From contig CAWALV010000006.1 in NCBI GenBank assembly GCA_963782965.1, forward strand, positions 868,001 to 932,000: a stretch of DNA of 64,000 nucleotides, read 5' to 3'. This DNA is from CAWALV01 sp963782965 (GTDB lineage: Bacteria; Actinomycetota; Actinomycetes; Acidothermales; Acidothermaceae). The notes under the pieces are model-generated. The model saw only the letters and a program-made list of their open reading frames with translations, was not told the origin of the DNA and searched no databases. Numbering within the stretch: position 1 is the first letter of the stretch; each line of letters opens with the position of its first letter. The translations under genes and the position numbers were made by a program. Of the stretch, positions 1 to 9,053 are shown piece after piece.

Positions 1-1
1 C

Positions 2-1315
2 TTCGGCAAGGGCGCGGTGGAGGGTGTGCTTGCTCCGGGCGCGAGTACACATGCCAAAGAAGGGGGCGCGCTTATTCCCACGCTCGCCTTCGGGGTCCCC
101 GGCTCGGGCGCTATGGCGGTCCTGCTTGGTGCCTTCCTGATCCTCGGCCTCGACCCCGGTCCGAGCATGCTCAGCCAGCATCTCGACGTGACGTACTTCA
201 TGGTGATCGTGCTCGTGGCAGCGAGCATCCTCGGTTCGGCGCTGTGTCTCGCACTGTTGCGGCCGCTTGCCGCGGTTACCCGACTGCGGGCAAGCTTTCT
301 TGTTCCTGTCGTCATGTTCCTCATCTTCATCGGTGCGGCGGCGACGTCCGGTCAGATCGGTGACCTGTACGTCATGCTGGCCGCCGGCATGCTCGCGTGG
401 TTCCTTACCCACCAGCGATGGCCGATCGTGCCGGTTGTGCTTGGCTATGTGCTGGGCAAGAGCGCGGAACCGAACCTGTTCATAGCTCAACGTTCCTACG
501 GGTGGGCATTTCTCGAGCGGCCGCTTGTGATCGCCCTGATCGTCATCTCGGCGTTGACCATCGTTTGGTCGGTGCGTCTCCAGCGACGCCAACGTGCGAT
601 GAGGCCGAAGCTCGGCGGCGGTGCCGATTCGGCAGCCGATCGTGGCACCTCGTGGCCGTCGCTCGTGATAGCGGTTCTCATGACGGCGCTGAGCGTGTTC
701 GCTGTGGTGCACTCCCGGCCATGGCCGAGGGACGCGCGGCTATACCCGACGATCATCGGAACAGCCACGGCGGCGCTAGGTGCCCTGTGCATCTTGCAGT
801 GGGTGCACGCTCGGAGGCGCAGGCGAGCGATCCTCGGTGCTGCACCCTCAATCGCGACAGTCACCACGCCTGCCACGGTTGGTGCTCCACCAGCACAGGT
901 GGCAACGCCGGACCAGGGCGCTGCGGCTGCATACCGGTCGGCGGACCGCGACGTGTTCATGCCGAATGCATCGGGCGGCGAGGACTCGGCTGCTGCATCC
1001 CCCGGCACCGCGGACGCGGGTGATGCTGGTGACTCGGGTGCCGGGGATGCAGCTTCGCAGGAGATGCCGGCGAGTGCCTCGGTTCGACGAGAGCTCCCCA
1101 TGCTGATCTGGCTGGCCGGCATGGCTCTTGCGTCTTGGCTGTTCGGGCTGGGCGTCGCAGGAGTCATCTTCGCCCTGGTGTACCTGATCGCTGCGTGTCG
1201 AGAGAAGCTCCGCGTCGTGATCCCGATTGCCGTCGGGGTTTGGCTGCTCTACGAAATCGTCTTCGTCAAGCTGCTGGCCATCACTCTGCCGATCCCGACG
1301 ATCCACCTTCTTTGA
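2..1315 (+). CDS. Tripartite tricarboxylate transporter permease, TctA-TctB fusion (5' partial)
   Basis: This is the C-terminal 437 residues of a TctA-family permease, a sodium- or proton-driven carboxylate importer in the inner membrane. The reading frame is already open at the window edge, so the true start lies upstream. The conserved TctA motif GVPGSGAMAVLLGAFLILGL is visible near the start, followed by several hydrophobic helices. After about residue 215 comes a second hydrophobic block with a TctB-like motif (RDARLYPTIIG) and a low-complexity Ala/Gly/Asp linker before the last helices. TctA normally ends near 500 residues and TctB is normally a separate gene, so a TctA-TctB fusion is inferred. 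The first bicupin gene starts 42 bases downstream in the same direction, so the two probably share a transcript. No TctC binding protein is visible in the window. Confidence 0.85.
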   Translation, partial: FGKGAVEGVLAPGASTHAKEGGALIPTLAFGVPGSGAMAVLLGAFLILGLDPGPSMLSQHLDVTYFMVIVLVAASILGSALCLALLRPLAAVTRLRASFLVPVVMFLIFIGAAATSGQIGDLYVMLAAGMLAWFLTHQRWPIVPVVLGYVLGKSAEPNLFIAQRSYGWAFLERPLVIALIVISALTIVWSVRLQRRQRAMRPKLGGGADSAADRGTSWPSLVIAVLMTALSVFAVVHSRPWPRDARLYPTIIGTATAALGALCILQWVHARRRRRAILGAAPSIATVTTPATVGAPPAQVATPDQGAAAAYRSADRDVFMPNASGGEDSAAASPGTADAGDAGDSGAGDAASQEMPASASVRRELPMLIWLAGMALASWLFGLGVAGVIFALVYLIAACREKLRVVIPIAVGVWLLYEIVFVKLLAITLPIPTIHLL

Positions 1316-1357
1316 CCTCACCAACACACAACCCGGCATGATCGACCTGGGAGCGAC

Positions 1358-2554
1358 GTGAGTATCTACGAGACACAGGAACGCTTCGCCGAGCCGGCGG
1401 GTGGAGCCTACGCGGGTAGCGAAACCATCACTCGCCTGAAGAGTCCGTATCGCCGGTATATCGAGGCACAGCGCATTCCGATCTATGAAGGCGCTGGCTT
1501 CCGTGACGTCCGTGAGTTGGAACTCGGCGCCTGGGATCGACTCGGTGCTCGGGGTGCCTTCCTGGTGCCGGACAACACCATCGATCTGCTCGGGATGCAT
1601 GTCGTCGAGATACCGCCCCGCGCATCACTTGAGGCTCAGCGTCACGTTTACGAGGAGAAGTACTTCGTCCTCGACGGCCGCGGCTCGACAGCGGTCTGGA
1701 TCAGCGATGAGCGGGAGGCTTCCAGGTTCGAATGGAGACGCGGGGCTCTGTTTGCGATCCCGCTGAACACGTCGTTCCGCATCACGAATGTCGGTTCGAC
1801 GCCCGCACTCCTGCTTGTCGGGAACACGGCTCCGCCGATCATGGCTCTTGTCAACGAAGATGACTTCATCTTCGCGAACGACTATGTCTTTCGGTCGCGC
1901 TTCGACCTGGCGGATGACTACTACAACCCGAGTGAGGAGACGTACGCCTCGCCCGATCGCGCACGCGCCATGTGGCGAACGAACTTGATTCCGGACATCG
2001 TGAACTGCGAGTTGCCGCTCGACAACCAGCGGTCGCCGGGCTACCGCCGGATCGAGATGCACATGGCCCGTGGCACCTTCTACACCTTCGTCGGTGAACA
2101 TCCGACCGGGCGCTACTCGAAGGCCCATTACCACCAGTCGGGTGCCGTTCTCATCGCGCTCAAGGGGAAGGGATATACCTTCAACTGGCCGCGCGAGGCG
2201 GGCGTAAGGCCGTGGGAGTCCGGCAACGGGCACCTTGTCGAGCGCGTTGACTACGTAGGGGGCGGCATGGTGGCTGCGGCGCCGGGCGGCGGCGATTGGT
2301 TTCACCAGCACTTCGCGGTGAGCAAAGAGCCGCTCCGCCTTCTCGTGTTCAGCGGTGGTCTGCCGGACCGGAGATACAGCACGTACACCCCGAGGTCAGG
2401 TTCGCCATCGGTGCACGGCAACCACGACCTCGAGAAGGGCGGTCGTAGCATCGGCTACGCCAAGGAAGACCCGCGAATCCGGGAGGAATACAAGAAGGCA
2501 CTGGCGGCAGAGAACGTCCCGTTCGCCATGCCGGAGTCGCTCTACGAGTCATGA
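1358..2554 (+). CDS. Bicupin protein, copy 1 (coupled to EutA-like gene)
   Basis: This 398-residue protein has two cupin domains and is the first of three paralogues in the window. I do not recognise a characterised enzyme. Domain 1 has the cupin-like stretch RHVYEEKYFVLDG (about residues 95-107), in which one usual metal-binding His is missing. Domain 2 has AHYHQSG (H257, H259) and WFHQHF (H316, H318), so it keeps a likely metal site although the usual motif-1 Glu is absent. The GTG start at 1358 follows GGGAG. Its stop overlaps the start of the EutA-like gene by four bases (ATGA), implying translational coupling. The context suggests a soluble enzyme or sensor acting on a small carboxylate; that is inference. 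Confidence 0.85.
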   Translation: MSIYETQERFAEPAGGAYAGSETITRLKSPYRRYIEAQRIPIYEGAGFRDVRELELGAWDRLGARGAFLVPDNTIDLLGMHVVEIPPRASLEAQRHVYEEKYFVLDGRGSTAVWISDEREASRFEWRRGALFAIPLNTSFRITNVGSTPALLLVGNTAPPIMALVNEDDFIFANDYVFRSRFDLADDYYNPSEETYASPDRARAMWRTNLIPDIVNCELPLDNQRSPGYRRIEMHMARGTFYTFVGEHPTGRYSKAHYHQSGAVLIALKGKGYTFNWPREAGVRPWESGNGHLVERVDYVGGGMVAAAPGGGDWFHQHFAVSKEPLRLLVFSGGLPDRRYSTYTPRSGSPSVHGNHDLEKGGRSIGYAKEDPRIREEYKKALAAENVPFAMPESLYES

Positions 2555-4026
2555 GCGAGCCGAACCCGGAGGGCAGGCCGGCCGCGTCGTGCCCAGCGTC
2601 TAGCATCGCCGCAGACGACACTATCGATCTCCTCTCGGTCGGGATCGACATCGGTTCCGCCACCTCGCAAGTGGTGTTCTCGCGGCTCCACCTCGAGAAG
2701 GTGGGCAACCGCTATGTCACGGTCGGACGACGGATCGCCTACCAATCTGAGGTCGCCTTGACCCCGTACCTGCGCGACACCACGATCGACGGTGAGCGGC
2801 TGGCGGGTGTTGTCGGAGACGCTTACAGGGCCGCGGGATTTGCGCGCTCCGCCATCGATACGGGTGCTGTGATCGTCACCGGTGTCGCTCTGGATCGAGA
2901 CAACGCTCGAGTGATCGGCGAACTCTTTGCCGCCGAAGCGGGCAAGTTTGTCACGGTCAGTGCCGGAGATCACCTCGAGGCCGTGATGGCGGCGTTCGGC
3001 TCGGGTGCGGTCGACATCTCGCGCGAGCGCGACTGTTCGGTGCTGAACATCGATGTCGGGGGAGGCACGACGAAGCTCGCGCTGTGTCGCGGCGGAGTTG
3101 TCGAGGGTGTAGCAGCCGTGGATGCCGGAGCACGTGTCGTGGTGTTGAACGACGAGGACGTCGTCGTCGGCATCGAGCCGGCCGGCCATGCTGCGATTTC
3201 CCGTACGGGCGTCGAGGTGCGCGTCGGCGAGCAGATGAACGCCGCTACGGTTGACATACTGGCGACCGATCTTGCGAGTTGCATATTCGCCGCTGCACCG
3301 TTGGTTGGCGGTAATGGTGGTCCGGCACTACGGACCTTGCCGCTCAGGGCGTCGGGCCCTCTGGACGCTGTGACCTTCTCCGGCGGCGTCGCAGAGTATG
3401 TCTACGGTCGAGAGACCCGCCGCTTCGGTGATCTGGGTGCTGCAATGGGTCGTGCATTGCGCGACCGGGCGCGAGAACTCAAGATCCTGCTCTTGCCCCT
3501 GAGGGCCGGCATCCGTGCCACCGTCCTAGGAGTTTCGCAATACGCGGTCCAGGTGTCGGGCAGCACGATCTGCGTGTCGGCGGATGAGCTCTTGCCGCTC
3601 CGGAACGTGCCCGTCGCGGGTTCACCATTGGCGTTCGACGGCGATGCTGACGAGCATGCGGTTGCGCACGGCATCAGTGCCCGGCTGACAACCCTGGATG
3701 CGGGCAACGCCGCGGGCGCCGTCGCGTTGCCGGTGGCATGGTGTGGGCCAGTCACCTACGAGCGGCTCGACTGCCTCGCCCGTGGTGTCGTCGGCGGGTT
3801 CGAGCCGCTGCTCCGTGCCGGCCGCCCGGTCGTTCTCGTCTTCGACGAGGACGTCGGCCAACTGTTCGGCGAGCACCTTGCGCTCGAGATGCGAGTCAGC
3901 CACCCGTTCGTCTGTATCGACTGCGTCGAGCTGCGCGAGTTCGACTTCATTGACGTGGGAGAGCCTGTCGCAGGAGCTACAGCAGTCCCCGTCGTCATCA
4001 AGTCGCTCGTCTTCACGAGTCCATAG
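2551..4026 (+). CDS. EutA-like ASKHA ATPase, copy 1
   Basis: This 491-residue protein resembles EutA, the ATPase that reactivates coenzyme-B12-dependent ethanolamine ammonia-lyase. Actin-fold motifs are visible: phosphate-1 loop GIDIGSATSQ (residues 31-40), phosphate-2 loop NIDVGGGTTK (about 166-175) and the adenosine-side motif FSGGVAEYVYG (near 276-286). The length matches EutA (about 470) plus a short N-terminal tail. No ethanolamine ammonia-lyase, other eut gene or shell protein is nearby. Instead the gene is coupled by ATGA overlap to a bicupin gene, and the same pairing recurs at 4120-6746. The assignment to the EutA family is firm; the substrate or client protein is unknown. It converges on copy 2 across a hairpin at 4032-4059. 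Confidence 0.9.
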   Translation: MSEPNPEGRPAASCPASSIAADDTIDLLSVGIDIGSATSQVVFSRLHLEKVGNRYVTVGRRIAYQSEVALTPYLRDTTIDGERLAGVVGDAYRAAGFARSAIDTGAVIVTGVALDRDNARVIGELFAAEAGKFVTVSAGDHLEAVMAAFGSGAVDISRERDCSVLNIDVGGGTTKLALCRGGVVEGVAAVDAGARVVVLNDEDVVVGIEPAGHAAISRTGVEVRVGEQMNAATVDILATDLASCIFAAAPLVGGNGGPALRTLPLRASGPLDAVTFSGGVAEYVYGRETRRFGDLGAAMGRALRDRARELKILLLPLRAGIRATVLGVSQYAVQVSGSTICVSADELLPLRNVPVAGSPLAFDGDADEHAVAHGISARLTTLDAGNAAGAVALPVAWCGPVTYERLDCLARGVVGGFEPLLRAGRPVVLVFDEDVGQLFGEHLALEMRVSHPFVCIDCVELREFDFIDVGEPVAGATAVPVVIKSLVFTSP

Positions 4027-4031
4027 TGCGC

Positions 4032-4059
4032 GGCGGGCGCCACCACACCGGTGCCCGCC
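4032..4059. terminator. Bidirectional hairpin between the two EutA-like genes
   Basis: A 10-base stem (GGCGGGCGCC with GGTGCCCGCC, one G-T wobble) and 8-base loop sit between the convergent stops at 4026 and 4120. No clear T-tract follows, as is common in high-GC actinobacteria. Confidence 0.6.
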
Positions 4060-4119
4060 CGAGCCCGCCTATCGTGCTCCTGTCGCGCGCCGCTTCATCG
4101 CATGCCAGCGCTGCTCTCG

Positions 4120-5559
4120 TTACGCCGCGGTCGGGAACAGCAGGGTCTTGATGACGACGGGGACGACGCCAGAGTGCGGGATGACGCCGCCGATGTCGAC
4201 AAAACCGAAGTCTCCTACTTCAACGCAGTCGACGGAAACAACCGGCCGTACGGTGTCGAGTTCTCTGCTGATGTGACTTCCGATGAGCCGGCCGACATCC
4301 TCGTAGCTCACGAGAACAATCGGGGCGGCCTCATCGTTCTTCAGCGATGCGAGGCCCTCGAGAACCCCGCGCGCAAAGGTGTCGATCCGCGCGAAAGTCG
4401 CCAGACCATCCCATCGAAACGCAATGCCGAGCGGACCGGTGGCCTCAGTCAGATCGAACTGCACGAGCGACTTGGTCAGCGCGGTGGCGATGCTCGCGAC
4501 GTCCAACTCCTCGAAGTCGAACATCGGTGCGACGACCTGCACATTGCGCAGCGGGAGTATTTCGGAGTCCGAGAGGTGAATAGTGCTGCCGCTCACCTGT
4601 ACGGTGTGCTGGGAGGCGCCGACGACAGTCGCACGGATTCCCGAATTGCCGGTGTCGAGGATCTCGACCTCGGCGGTTGCCAACCGCTTACGGAGATGCT
4701 TCGCGAGAAAGGGTCCTAGGTCGCCGAAAGTATCGTTGCACCGGCCGTGAATGAACTCGGCCACGCCGCCGGAGAAGGAGACTGCCTTGACCGGCCTCGG
4801 CGGCAGCGGATCTCCCCGCAGCAGTTCCGCACCGCTGTAGCCCGAAATGCCCGCCGCAGCGAGCACCGCAGAGGCGAGGTACGACGCGATCTCTTCCAGC
4901 TCATCGTCGGAGACCGTACCGCCGAGCGTCAGGTCGAGGCCGACCCGCCGGCCGATCTGTTGTCCTGACTCTTCCAATCGAACGATGCGACCATCGTCAT
5001 CGACGACGATCAGTCGAGCGCCGACATCGAGCGCGAGAGTCTCCGCCACTTTGCCTCCGCTACAGATGGCGAGCTTGGTGGTTCCCCCACCGATGTCGAT
5101 GTGCAGGAGGGCGCCGTCGACCTCCTCGCTGCGGGCGGCCGCTCCCGAACCGTGTGCAGCCATGACCGACTCCATGTTGTCGCCGGCGCTGACGGCGACC
5201 ATCTTGCCCGCCTCTTGCGCAAAGACCTCGGCGATGAGGCGCGAGTTGCCTCTGAGCAGTGCTACGCCGGTAAGGATGAGTGCGCCAGTCTCGACGTCCT
5301 CCCGTACCATCCCCGCCGCCTCGTACTGCTTCTCGACGAACCGCTCGAGGCGGTCGCGGTCGATCGAAGTCGGCCCATCGTACGGCGTGAGCAGAATCGG
5401 TGACTCGTACAGAATCTCACGCTCGACCGTCACATAGCGCGTGCCGATCTTCTCGACCGTGACCTTGGAGAAGACAAGGTGAGACGTCGCAGAGCCGATG
5501 TCCACTCCCACGCTCGAGAGCTCGATCCGGTCTTCCGCTCTAATGTCACGTTCGATCAT
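4120..5559 (-). CDS. EutA-like ASKHA ATPase, copy 2
   Basis: This 479-residue paralogue of the protein at 2551-4026 has GVDIGSATSH (residues 18-27), HIDIGGGTTKLAI and FSGGVAEFIHG in the same order. The reading frame is open far upstream, but the start at 5559 is chosen because its ATG overlaps the stop of the bicupin gene (ATGA), because the EutA-like region begins right after it, and because copy 1 has the same arrangement. It lies last in a minus-strand unit: permease, ATPase, bicupin, EutA-like. EutA is known to exchange damaged cobalamin on its lyase. Here no lyase is present, so the client is unknown. Confidence 0.9.
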   Translation of the reverse strand: MIERDIRAEDRIELSSVGVDIGSATSHLVFSKVTVEKIGTRYVTVEREILYESPILLTPYDGPTSIDRDRLERFVEKQYEAAGMVREDVETGALILTGVALLRGNSRLIAEVFAQEAGKMVAVSAGDNMESVMAAHGSGAAARSEEVDGALLHIDIGGGTTKLAICSGGKVAETLALDVGARLIVVDDDGRIVRLEESGQQIGRRVGLDLTLGGTVSDDELEEIASYLASAVLAAAGISGYSGAELLRGDPLPPRPVKAVSFSGGVAEFIHGRCNDTFGDLGPFLAKHLRKRLATAEVEILDTGNSGIRATVVGASQHTVQVSGSTIHLSDSEILPLRNVQVVAPMFDFEELDVASIATALTKSLVQFDLTEATGPLGIAFRWDGLATFARIDTFARGVLEGLASLKNDEAAPIVLVSYEDVGRLIGSHISRELDTVRPVVSVDCVEVGDFGFVDIGGVIPHSGVVPVVIKTLLFPTAA

Positions 5560-6746
5560 TTGTAGAGGTCCTCCGGCATCTGGGATTCGATGCCATGCTC
5601 CGCAAGTACGCGCTCGTACTCCTGCCGGATGAAGGGATCCTCGCTGCGGTAGCTGATGCTCCGGCCGCCCTCTTCGATGTCGGCATTGAGCCAAGTGGCG
5701 CCGCTGCCGTGGCGTCCCCCGTACTCGGCATAATGCGACCCGGGCGCGCCTCCGTAGAAGACGAGCAGTCGCAGCGGATCGCTGCCGGCACTGAAGTGCT
5801 GGTGGAACCAATTGCCGCCGCCCGGTGCCGCGGCAACCATTCCGCCCTGCTTGTACTCGACGCGCTCGACATGGTCTGCCTTGCCGTCCTTCCAGGGCGT
5901 GACTCCGACCTCGCTGGGCCAGTTGAACGTGTATCCCTCGCCCTTGAGCGCTATAAGTACCGCTCCCGACTGATGCGAGTGAGCCTTCGAGTACCGCCCG
6001 GGCACATGCTGGCCGACGAAGCACCAGAAGTAGCCGCCGGCCATGTTGGGCTCGATACGTCGGTAGCCGGGTGACCGTTGGTTGTCGAGCGGCAGTTCAC
6101 AGTCGACGATGTCCGGGATGATGTTCGTGCGCCACATCGCACGGCCGAGCTCAGGAGTTGCGAGCGTGTCTGTGTTCGGCTTGTAGAAGTCGGCTGATCC
6201 GTCGTATCGGTTGACGAACTTGTGCTGGTTGTGAAAGACAAAATCCAGGTCGTCGAACGTGTTGATGACAGGTGGAGCCGTATTCCCACCCAGAAGCAGC
6301 GCTCGTTTGGACGTCGCGTTCACGAGCTGAAACGACGCGTTCATCGGTATGGCGAAGAGAGAGCCTGCATGCCATTCGAAACGCTGCTTGTGCGAGCCGT
6401 CCGGAAGCGAAAGCTCGGTCGTCCCCTCACCTTCGACGACCCAGTACTTCTCCTCGTAGCACTGGCGTTGAGGTGGGAGCGCGACACCCGGGGGGATCTC
6501 GATGACATGCATCCCGAGAAGGTCAGTCGTATTGTCGAGGTCGATGAACGCAGCGTTGGCCTCGACCCGATCCCAGGGCTTGAGTTCAAGGTCGCGGATG
6601 TCGTATATACCGGGACCGCGATAGATGGGTATCCCTTGCGCGTCCATGTACCGCTCGTAGGCAGATCTCCCGCGCCGCACGACCATCGTTCCGGCACGCG
6701 ATTGACCTACTGGCTCCTCGAACTTCGGACTCTGGGACGAAGACAC
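5556..6746 (-). CDS. Bicupin protein, copy 2
   Basis: This 396-residue paralogue of the bicupins at 1358 and 13783 shares with them long blocks such as DNTTDLLGMHVIEIPPG and LPLDNQRSPGYRRIEPNMA. Domain 1 has QRQCYEEKYWVVEGEG, where the His seen in the other copies is Gln-Cys. Domain 2 keeps AHSHQSG and WFHQHF as the likely metal site. The GTG start at 6746 follows AGAGGAAG. It ends in an ATGA overlap with the EutA-like gene and starts 97 bases after the ABC ATPase gene, so uptake and this pair are probably co-expressed. The reaction is unknown. Confidence 0.85.
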   Translation of the reverse strand: MSSSQSPKFEEPVGQSRAGTMVVRRGRSAYERYMDAQGIPIYRGPGIYDIRDLELKPWDRVEANAAFIDLDNTTDLLGMHVIEIPPGVALPPQRQCYEEKYWVVEGEGTTELSLPDGSHKQRFEWHAGSLFAIPMNASFQLVNATSKRALLLGGNTAPPVINTFDDLDFVFHNQHKFVNRYDGSADFYKPNTDTLATPELGRAMWRTNIIPDIVDCELPLDNQRSPGYRRIEPNMAGGYFWCFVGQHVPGRYSKAHSHQSGAVLIALKGEGYTFNWPSEVGVTPWKDGKADHVERVEYKQGGMVAAAPGGGNWFHQHFSAGSDPLRLLVFYGGAPGSHYAEYGGRHGSGATWLNADIEEGGRSISYRSEDPFIRQEYERVLAEHGIESQMPEDLYK

Positions 6747-6842
6747 GTTACGCTTCCTCTCATCGCAGCTTGCGCTGTCTATTCACCGGGCCACTGAGCC
6801 GTGGTTTACTCCACCACACGTGTCGCACCGCGGTGCTGCTAC

Positions 6843-7706
6843 CTAACCGTTACGTATGAGTGACCAGATGTGGTCGACGATGTGCATGAACTCGGGGCTG
6901 CGCTTCAAGGAGTCCACACGAGGGCGGGAGAACGGCACCGTGACCGTTTCCTGCACGGTCGTCCGAGGACCTCTCGTGAGTACGACGACGCGGTCACCGA
7001 GAAATATTGCCTCGTCGATCTGATGCGTAATGAAGAGCACTGACTTCCGCATCTGTTCCCAAACGCGCAGCAGTTCGCCCTGCATGAGCTCGCGTGTCTG
7101 CGCGTCCAGCGCGGCGAAGGGCTCATCCATCAGCAGCAGTCGCGGATTCGCTGCGAGAGCTCGGGCGAGGTTTACTCGTTGCTGCATTCCGCCCGAGAGC
7201 TCGTGCGGATACCGGGACTCGAAGCCTTCGAGGCCCACGAGGTGCATCATGGCCGTCGCGCGCTTGCGCGCCTCCCGCTTGGCAATGCCTCCCATCTCGA
7301 GCCCGTACGAGACGTTAGCCAAGGCGGTTCGCCACGGAAACAGCGATGCGGACTGAAAGACGACCGCGCGATCGTCCGCTGGCCCGTCGACGATCGCGCC
7401 GTCGACCGTGATGTCGCCACTCGAGACTGGTACCAGCCCTGCCACGGCCAAGAGAATGCTCGACTTGCCACAACCGCTAGGTCCGACGACGCAAATGAAC
7501 TCGTTCTGCTCGACGGAGAACGAAACGTCCTCGACGGCATGGTAGGCCGACTTCCGCCTGCCGGCAGGCTGGAACACAAGGCCGACGTGACTGAGTTGAA
7601 GGCGCTCCGCCGCGCCGTTAGGCCCGTCCCTGCTGACGACGCCCGGCCCGGCTCCGGCGCGTGCACCCTCTCGCAGCGACGGTGCACGTTGAACATGTTG
7701 CCTCAC
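6843..7706 (-). CDS. ABC transporter ATP-binding protein (SsuB/TauB type)
   Basis: This 287-residue ATPase of a nitrate/sulfonate/taurine-type importer acts on the cytoplasmic face of the membrane. Walker A is GPSGCGKSS, the Q-loop VVFQSASLFPW, the signature LSGGMQQR, Walker B LLLMDEP and the H-loop ITHQ. The GTG start at 7706 follows GGAGG by five bases; about 40 residues precede the conserved fold. The permease gene lies 59 bases upstream on the same strand and the bicupin follows downstream. The binding protein is encoded divergently at 9054. The substrate is not predictable from the ATPase. Confidence 0.92.
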   Translation of the reverse strand: MRQHVQRAPSLREGARAGAGPGVVSRDGPNGAAERLQLSHVGLVFQPAGRRKSAYHAVEDVSFSVEQNEFICVVGPSGCGKSSILLAVAGLVPVSSGDITVDGAIVDGPADDRAVVFQSASLFPWRTALANVSYGLEMGGIAKREARKRATAMMHLVGLEGFESRYPHELSGGMQQRVNLARALAANPRLLLMDEPFAALDAQTRELMQGELLRVWEQMRKSVLFITHQIDEAIFLGDRVVVLTRGPRTTVQETVTVPFSRPRVDSLKRSPEFMHIVDHIWSLIRNG

Positions 7707-7765
7707 GCGAGCCTCCAGCGCGCTTCAGGGTGCCAAGAAGAGAGAACCTGCCGTTTTCGCACGGG

Positions 7766-8611
7766 TCACCCGTGGCTCTCGGGCCGCCAGCGATCGAGCC
7801 GGCGCTCTAGGCTGCGCAGGGAGGTCGTGAGCAACACACCGGCTCCCGATACGACGAATAGTGCGACGAACATCAGCGCCGGCTGGAAGGTGTTTCCGGC
7901 GTACAGGATCGTGTATCCCAGGCCACCGGTCGATGCGATGAGCTCGCCGACGACCATGCCGATGAGACCCGTCGCGATGGCGAGCCTGATACCGGTGACG
8001 ATGAAGGGGAGGGCGCCTGGCAGGACGACCGTCCGGAACATCTGTACGTTGTTCGCATTGAACGACCTCGCGACCATCACGAGGTTACGGTCGGCGGTCT
8101 TCACCCCTGTGCGCGTGTTGAGGATCATCGGGAAGACGCCGGATAGAAAGACCACGGCAATCTTTGAGCCAATTCCGATGCCGAACCAGATGATGAGGAG
8201 TGGCACCAGCGCGATGCGCGGCGACGAGTAGGCGAAGCTGATGACCGGTTCGGTGAGTTGGTCAAGCCATCGCCACCAGCCAACGGCGAGCCCTACTACC
8301 AGCCCCACGACGAGGGAGAGGGCGAACCCGATGGCGAACTCCTTGCCGCTCAGCTCGATGTCGCGGATGCCCGTGCCGTGGACGAAGTAGCCCTGCGCCG
8401 CCTTCACGATGTCGCTGGGCTTGCTCGTGAATTCGACATTGACCAGTTTCAGATCGGCGGCGACCTCCCATGCCGCGAGCAGCACGACGACGCCTGCCGT
8501 CCCAAGGACCGGCCCCTGGAACCGTGACCACGTTTCGCGACGTTGCCGCTGCTTGGCCTTCTTTCGCTCAGCCGGATCCGCCCGGCGCACGCTGGGCGCT
8601 TCGGCTGCCAT
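7766..8611 (-). CDS. ABC transporter permease (SsuC/TauC type)
   Basis: This 281-residue inner-membrane permease has a charged N-terminal stretch, about six hydrophobic helices and an EAA-like loop (GALPFIVTGIRLAIATGLIG) that contacts the ATPase. The ATG start at 8611 follows AAGGGAG. It is the first gene of a minus-strand unit leading into the ATPase, bicupin 2 and EutA-like copy 2, and is divergent from the substrate-binding lipoprotein. Assignment to the BPD-transport-1 superfamily is firm; the substrate is inferred only to be a small anionic compound. Confidence 0.92.
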   Translation of the reverse strand: MAAEAPSVRRADPAERKKAKQRQRRETWSRFQGPVLGTAGVVVLLAAWEVAADLKLVNVEFTSKPSDIVKAAQGYFVHGTGIRDIELSGKEFAIGFALSLVVGLVVGLAVGWWRWLDQLTEPVISFAYSSPRIALVPLLIIWFGIGIGSKIAVVFLSGVFPMILNTRTGVKTADRNLVMVARSFNANNVQMFRTVVLPGALPFIVTGIRLAIATGLIGMVVGELIASTGGLGYTILYAGNTFQPALMFVALFVVSGAGVLLTTSLRSLERRLDRWRPESHG

Positions 8612-8903
8612 CCGTGCTCCCTTCCGGGCCAGGAGGTGACTTCCTGGCTGCGTCGACTGCGGCTGCTGCGCTCCGCTGGCCGCTCGAAGGATGTGCGGAC
8701 CTGCGCTGGCCAGCCAGCGGAACTCACGCGAGCCGATGGACTCCGTATCGCCCGTAGGCTATAGGCAGTGTAGGAGCGGTCGCAGCCCCGCACAAGAGCC
8801 ACGGCTCGAAACGAAGCGCGTAGCCCGCAAGCCCTCGTCGGGCGGCGGGGGCCAGCGGTGGGCACAGTGGGCCGGTGCTTGTTGCGATCCGATAACTGCC
8901 ATC

Positions 8904-8937
8904 CGACAGTTGACAGGCTGTCGCCTATATGTAATGT
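8904..8937 (+). promoter_or_regulatory. Candidate promoter with overlapping operator for the binding-protein gene
   Basis: TTGACA (8910-8915) and TAATGT (8932-8937) are separated by 16 bases. The -35 box lies inside an inverted repeat CGACAG-N8-CTGTCG (8904-8923), a plausible repressor site. This is the clearest signal in the 442-base divergent region 8612-9053, which holds no gene that I can see. A second sequence near 8754-8776 (TAGGCTATAGGC) may serve the permease unit. Confidence 0.5.
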
Positions 8938-9053
8938 TTCGTTGCTAGGCATGCAGGGCGTGGATGGCGGCTTTTCGGTCTCGGGTGGGCATGCTCGGCC
9001 CGCCGGCAACCCAGGCCTCAAGCGGCCCGTCTCAATGAAAGGAAGTCGCAGAC

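Noticed and set aside
5560..6024. N-terminal extension of EutA-like copy 2
   Set aside because: The open frame upstream of 5559 lies in the coding region of bicupin 2 and has no EutA-like content; the ATGA overlap fixes the start.
1358..6746. Ethanolamine utilisation operon or microcompartment
   Set aside because: Only EutA-like ATPases are present; no EutBC, EutE, EutG or BMC shell protein is found in the window.
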